NCBI GenBank assembly: GCA_903868295.1
Contig: CAIPUQ010000151.1
Coordinates: 1 to 6,402 of the forward strand
Direction of reading: 5' to 3'
From: an uncultured Roseiflexaceae bacterium
GTDB taxonomy: Bacteria; Chloroflexota; Chloroflexia; Chloroflexales; Roseiflexaceae
Length of the DNA: 6,402 bases
In this document: positions 5,265 through 6,402 of the stretch, in pieces
Layout of the letters: the number at the start of each line of letters is the position of its first letter
Position numbering within the stretch: the stretch's first letter is position 1
Made by a program: the position numbers and the translations under genes
The notes under the pieces: generated by a model
What the model saw: only the letters and a program-made list of their open reading frames with translations
What the model was told of the DNA's origin: nothing
Databases searched by the model: none

Positions 5265-6402
5265 ATGAGCAATCCTGAATCTATGGTGGACCTAGCGGTC
5301 ACCGGCATGACGTGTGCCAGTTGTGTGATGCGGGTCGAAAAGACACTCCGCAAAATCGACGGTGTGACTGAAGTGCGGGTTACATTGGCAGACGAGCATG
5401 CCTCGTTCCGTGCCCCGCGGTCGAGCGTCGGCATCGCAGTGGCTGCCATTGAGCGTGCGGGGTATGGGGTCATCCAAGATACCATCGAGCTCCCCGTCAC
5501 CGGGATGACCTGTGCCAGTTGTAGTGCACGGGTCGAAAAAGCACTCGCAAAAGTACCTGGGGTGCTCAGCGCACAGGTCAATCTGGCCGACGAACATGCC
5601 GTTGTCAGTGCTATCAGCACCATGGTGACGCGCGCCACGCTGGTCGCTGCCGTCCAGCATGCGGGTTACGGGGTGATTGATACTGCGGATCAGGTTGATG
5701 GCCACGATGCCGAAGCACAGGCGCGGGCCCAGGAGCTCGCCGTTCGCTGGCGCCGCCTATGGGTGGCGATCGTTGCAACGGTCCCGTTGTTTGTGTTGTC
5801 GATGTCCAAAGACTTTGGGCTGATTGCACCAGTGCCCATCGGCAGTGCCGTGGCGATGGTGGCCGAATACGGCATTGCCCACATGCATATGGTACCGGCC
5901 AGCCAAGACGCGTGGAACTGGCTCTTTTTGGTGCTCGCCATCCCGGTACAGAGTTACGCTGCGGTGGACTTTTATCGGCATGCCTGGGGTGCATTGCGGG
6001 CACGCACTGCAAACATGGATTCGCTGATTGTGCTGGGTTCGAGTGCGGCGTTCTGGTATAGCACGGTCCTGATGCTGGCTGGTGGGGTTGGGCATGTCTA
6101 CTACGAGACAGCGGCGATGATTATCACCCTTATTCTCGTCGGCAAACTGCTCGAAAGCCGGGCCCGCAGTCAGGCCAGCACCGCGGTGCGCACCCTCATC
6201 GGTTTGCAACCCAAAACGACGCGCATCCTGCGTGTCGGCGAAGCGGTCGAAGTACCCACGACGAGTATCCGGCGCGGTGACATCATCGTCGTTGCTCCCA
6301 GTGAGCGCATCGCGGTCGATGGCACGATTACGCTTGGCAGCACGACCATCGACGAAAGTATGCTCACTGGTGAAAGCATGCCGGTGAGCAAGACTGTCGG
6401 AC
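5265..6402 (+). CDS. copA: copper-exporting P1B-type ATPase CopA, 3' truncated by the window
   Basis: The first 379 residues of a Cu(I)-translocating P-type ATPase are visible with no stop before the edge. Two HMA domains carry GMTCASC (Cys17/Cys20 and Cys83/Cys86), each closed by AGYGV. Membrane helices follow at roughly 162-180, 217-236, 252-272 and 279-298, including PVQSYAAVDFY and NMDSLIVLG (250-258). The actuator domain contains DESMLTGES (363-371), whose TGE drives dephosphorylation. The CPC ion site, DKTG phosphorylation site and nucleotide domain lie beyond the window, so Cu specificity rests on the HMA motifs and the csoR-copZ context. The ATG at 5265 has GGAGGG (5256-5261) three to four bases upstream; Met7 is a weaker alternative. 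The enzyme sits in the cytoplasmic membrane and exports Cu(I). Confidence 0.94.
   Translation, partial: MSNPESMVDLAVTGMTCASCVMRVEKTLRKIDGVTEVRVTLADEHASFRAPRSSVGIAVAAIERAGYGVIQDTIELPVTGMTCASCSARVEKALAKVPGVLSAQVNLADEHAVVSAISTMVTRATLVAAVQHAGYGVIDTADQVDGHDAEAQARAQELAVRWRRLWVAIVATVPLFVLSMSKDFGLIAPVPIGSAVAMVAEYGIAHMHMVPASQDAWNWLFLVLAIPVQSYAAVDFYRHAWGALRARTANMDSLIVLGSSAAFWYSTVLMLAGGVGHVYYETAAMIITLILVGKLLESRARSQASTAVRTLIGLQPKTTRILRVGEAVEVPTTSIRRGDIIVVAPSERIAVDGTITLGSTTIDESMLTGESMPVSKTVG
5298..5544 (+). repeat. tandem duplication of the HMA metal-site segment in copA
   Basis: The stretch starting GTCACCGGCATGACGTGTGC at 5298 recurs at 5496 with an offset of exactly 198 bases (66 codons). Over the first 27 bases 25 are identical, and similarity continues through GGGTCGAAAA and the later GACGAGCATGCC/GACGAACATGCC segment. 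This shows that the two HMA domains arose by internal duplication and have stayed close at the DNA level. Confidence 0.75.

Noticed and set aside
5111..6209. Several minus-strand open frames opposite copZ and copA
   Set aside because: They overlap clear HMA and P-type ATPase coding sequence on the plus strand and have Ser/Thr/Arg/Pro-rich compositions without motifs.

Overview
The window is bacterial chromosomal DNA, moderately GC-rich by eye and densely packed. It holds two gene groups that run away from each other from a shared intergenic region at 4532-4735. The source cannot be proven from the sequence. A filamentous Chloroflexota (Chloroflexales-like) bacterium is a reasonable guess. The reasons are a lipoprotein with a very long Pro/Thr-rich charged tail, a DUF2961/GH172 protein next to a xylose-isomerase-like TIM-barrel protein, and a CopA with an MSKDFGL-type sequence after its first membrane helix. 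This is inference from gene style, not a database result.

Left part, all on the minus strand and read from right to left: a large surface lipoprotein (4531-2120), a 165-bp gap, a DUF2961/GH172-type protein (1954-869), and a sugar phosphate isomerase/epimerase-type protein (867-106). The start of a possible next gene runs off the left edge (74-1). The DUF2961 and epimerase genes are separated by one base and are almost certainly translationally coupled, which points to a small carbohydrate-processing operon. The lipoprotein has its own strong promoter and probably forms a separate unit.

Right part, on the plus strand: a compact copper-homeostasis operon of csoR (4736-5008), copZ (5008-5238) and copA (from 5265, cut off by the right edge after the actuator-domain TGES motif). 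CsoR carries the Cu(I) ligand set Cys32-His57-Cys61 with the family's exact spacing. A G/C-tract operator-like palindrome lies at the predicted transcription start, just after an extended -10 element. The logic would be that Cu(I) binds CsoR and releases the operator, CopZ carries Cu(I), and CopA pumps it out.

The least explained gene is the lipoprotein. Between a lipobox and a roughly 320-residue repetitive polyampholyte tail it carries a domain whose conserved-looking Cys-His-Asp/Asn pattern suggests a papain-like or transglutaminase-like fold. It is the best candidate here for something undescribed. No RNA genes, CRISPR arrays, insertion sequences or transfer genes were seen.
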